A stretch of 64,000 bases of DNA from Coccinella septempunctata (lineage: Eukaryota; Arthropoda; Insecta; Coleoptera; Coccinellidae): NCBI RefSeq assembly GCF_907165205.1, contig NC_058191.1, positions 18,106,501-18,170,500 of the forward strand, in the 5' to 3' direction. The notes under the pieces are model-generated. The model worked only from the letters and a program-made list of their open reading frames with translations, was not told where the DNA came from and ran no database searches. The stretch's first letter is position 1; every line of letters begins with the position of its first letter. The position numbers were made by a program, and so were the translations under genes. This document shows, one piece after another, positions 62,493-64,000 of this stretch.

Positions 62493-62900
62493 TTATACAG
62501 GGTGTGGCGTAATGAATGGATAATATGGGGCCTGCGGGTAGAGTACTCTATGGCGGTTCGAATAAATATATTTTACGTTTGGCAAAAGTGCCTTGGTTTT
62601 CGAGATATTGGGGATTTTCGATGAATCACCCCAAATAATAATAATAACTGGATATTGACATTTTTCATCATAGCGGTTCAAAAGAAACTCCTTGATTTAA
62701 TGGCATTTCTTAATTGCTCGAGGAGTCTTTTGAAATTTTTCAGTACACAGGGTGTTTCACAAGTAAACGGACAAACGAAAACCGTGAATAGAGGGCATTG
62801 AGCTTAGTTCAAAAACACCTCATATGTGTGTCTTAGGCATTCCGTTTCCGATATAGAGAGGAGTTTATTCAAATTTCCCTAATTTTTGTTCGGCTATAAC
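62493..62900. repeat. Fragments starting ACAGGGTG (possible MITE ends)
   Basis: TATACAGGGTGTGGCGTAA at about 62496 and ACACAGGGTGTTTCACAAG at about 62752 resemble the ends of TA-flanked MITEs common in insects. No inverted partner was found, so boundaries are unknown. Confidence 0.35.
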
Positions 62901-62914
62901 TCCAAATATTTTAG

Positions 62915-63403
62915 TTGGATTCGGCTGAAAATTCATTATCCGCTTCAACTTCTAAGTTTCAATTAAACAGAACATTAAAAGTTGACGAACACAGGACCGG
63001 ACTCATTGAGGATATATGTAAATTTAAACTCATGCAAAACACTCTGTTTGTAGTTTTTCTCGTCATAATTTTGAATTTTTCAGGTATCTTCATTGATTTG
63101 CTCAAAATCAATGAAACTTTGGTATGCCTTTTCAGATTATTTCTAATGAATAATTGTTTGATCGTGAAATGTCTGGAAAAAACAGCGCTGCATATTGACT
63201 TTTACTTCACATTAATTAATGGGATGAATATGATCGCCAACCAACTGAGGAAATCTAAAAATGGAATTGGAAATGTTCAACTGAATTTTTTCGTTTTTAA
63301 TATATGTCTTGCATTTGTTTTTGATATTTATAGCATATCTGGTTATTCAGATAAGTCATTAACAGTGATAATAAGCTTTATTATTGATAATGAACAAAAA
63401 TAG
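62915..63403 (+). CDS. Unrecognised frame with hydrophobic segments
   Basis: 162 codons from MDSAENSLSASTSKF. Hydrophobic stretches lie at about residues 43-61, 68-80 and 128-140. A splice-acceptor-like 'tttttcag' at about 63080 and a donor-like 'ggtatgcc' near 63120 fall inside it, so the frame may be part exon, part intron, or chance. I do not recognise a family. Codon use is AT-driven. Confidence 0.2.
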   Translation: MDSAENSLSASTSKFQLNRTLKVDEHRTGLIEDICKFKLMQNTLFVVFLVIILNFSGIFIDLLKINETLVCLFRLFLMNNCLIVKCLEKTALHIDFYFTLINGMNMIANQLRKSKNGIGNVQLNFFVFNICLAFVFDIYSISGYSDKSLTVIISFIIDNEQK

Positions 63404-64000
63404 AAAAAACTACGCTATCATGATCATGAAAATAATAATTATAATTCGATATCTTCCGAATGAATCGCTTTTTATGGACAACGTGGAACTGAAGTAATTT
63501 TCCGAACTGATTTTCACCTCATTTGGTCTTTTAGTGAAGGTAATGATTGGCACTTCGAATAAGTGTGATAAATGCACTTTCGAATTCTTCACTGATTCCG
63601 TTATAGTCATTATTGGATCTATGGAAATCTATGGATTGTTCTGGTCTTATTACAATTTGTTATTGAAACATTGATGATATTCATGCACCAGCAAAAGTAT
63701 TTATCAGTATTTCAGGTCATTTTATTAGAAGGGTAGGCCCACAATATTGGATTGCTTCTTTGTTTTTATTCACACAACTAGTTGTCCATAGAAAAATAGA
63801 TTCATTCTGAATATCAAGTTTTAAATTTTAGTTTCAAGATAGCGTAGTTTTTCCATCCATATTTGGATATTATCAATTTTGAAACATTTTATCCTTGTGA
63901 AAGTGTATTTTGAAGACCGAATATGGTATAATTGTTGAACACATTCAACAGAATATTCTTCGAAAAAAAAATCAATTAAGGATTTCTAAATACATTTTCA
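63404..64000. other. No supported gene
   Basis: AT-rich sequence to the window edge; no frame or repeat recognised. Confidence 0.4.

Noticed and set aside
62915..63403. Insect chemoreceptor exon
   Set aside because: Hydrophobic segments suggested it, but the usual C-terminal receptor motif is absent and the frame may be chance. It is kept only as an unrecognised frame with low confidence.

Overview
This window looks like transposon-packed, AT-rich arthropod DNA, most likely from an insect. The evidence is the mix of element families: Ty3/gypsy LTR elements, a DIRS-type tyrosine-recombinase retrotransposon, Jockey-, CR1-, RTE- and R4-like non-LTR elements, a Penelope-like element, mariner transposons and MITEs. 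I found no convincing host gene. Almost every long reading frame belongs to a mobile element, and most are broken. I cannot name the species.

Positions 703-21748 hold a minus-strand gypsy element (A1). Its gag is split by an 11.6 kb plus-strand gypsy element (B, 4944-16550) with about 1 kb LTRs and a 4-bp target duplication. Element B is itself split by a DIRS-like element (7786 to about 12594). The three DIRS genes (gag-like, RT/RNase H, tyrosine recombinase) are all open and its terminal and internal complementary repeats are preserved, so it is probably the youngest layer. The right LTR of A1 (18003-21748) carries a 5'-truncated non-LTR element with an intact RT frame.

Positions 22030-38600 hold a minus-strand RTE-like element cut in two by a second copy of the same gypsy family (A2, 23267-37244). 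A2 carries a Jockey element (25308-29300, 13-bp imperfect target duplication) and an apparently intact mariner (31735-33021, 32-bp identical terminal repeats, open transposase). Both A copies have an unusual third ORF after pol, a basic zinc-knuckle protein where an env gene would sit in errantiviruses. Both are also strikingly rich in the tetranucleotide CGGT on the plus strand (ACCG on the element's sense strand).

Positions 38612-45298 hold non-LTR fragments. The last of them (about 41139-45298) is broken by a TA-flanked MITE and by a Penelope-like element (42279-44564) with inverted arms, a perfect 13-bp target duplication and a hammerhead-like motif in each arm. Positions 45299-49373 are mostly non-coding, with a tRNA-like sequence, a dead mariner and a second MITE. 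Positions 49374-52928 hold a Jockey copy interrupted by another Jockey copy whose 680-codon ORF2 is open.

Positions 52929-58513 lie between two (AT)n arrays. Just inside the arrays are inverted, related sequences with repeated TTGCGTCC words, a candidate undescribed TIR element. Its interior holds decayed non-LTR pieces and a long inverted repeat. Positions 58589-61093 hold an R4/Dong-like element with a restriction-like endonuclease domain, sitting between (TA)n arrays. The rest, to 64000, is AT-rich with no supported gene.
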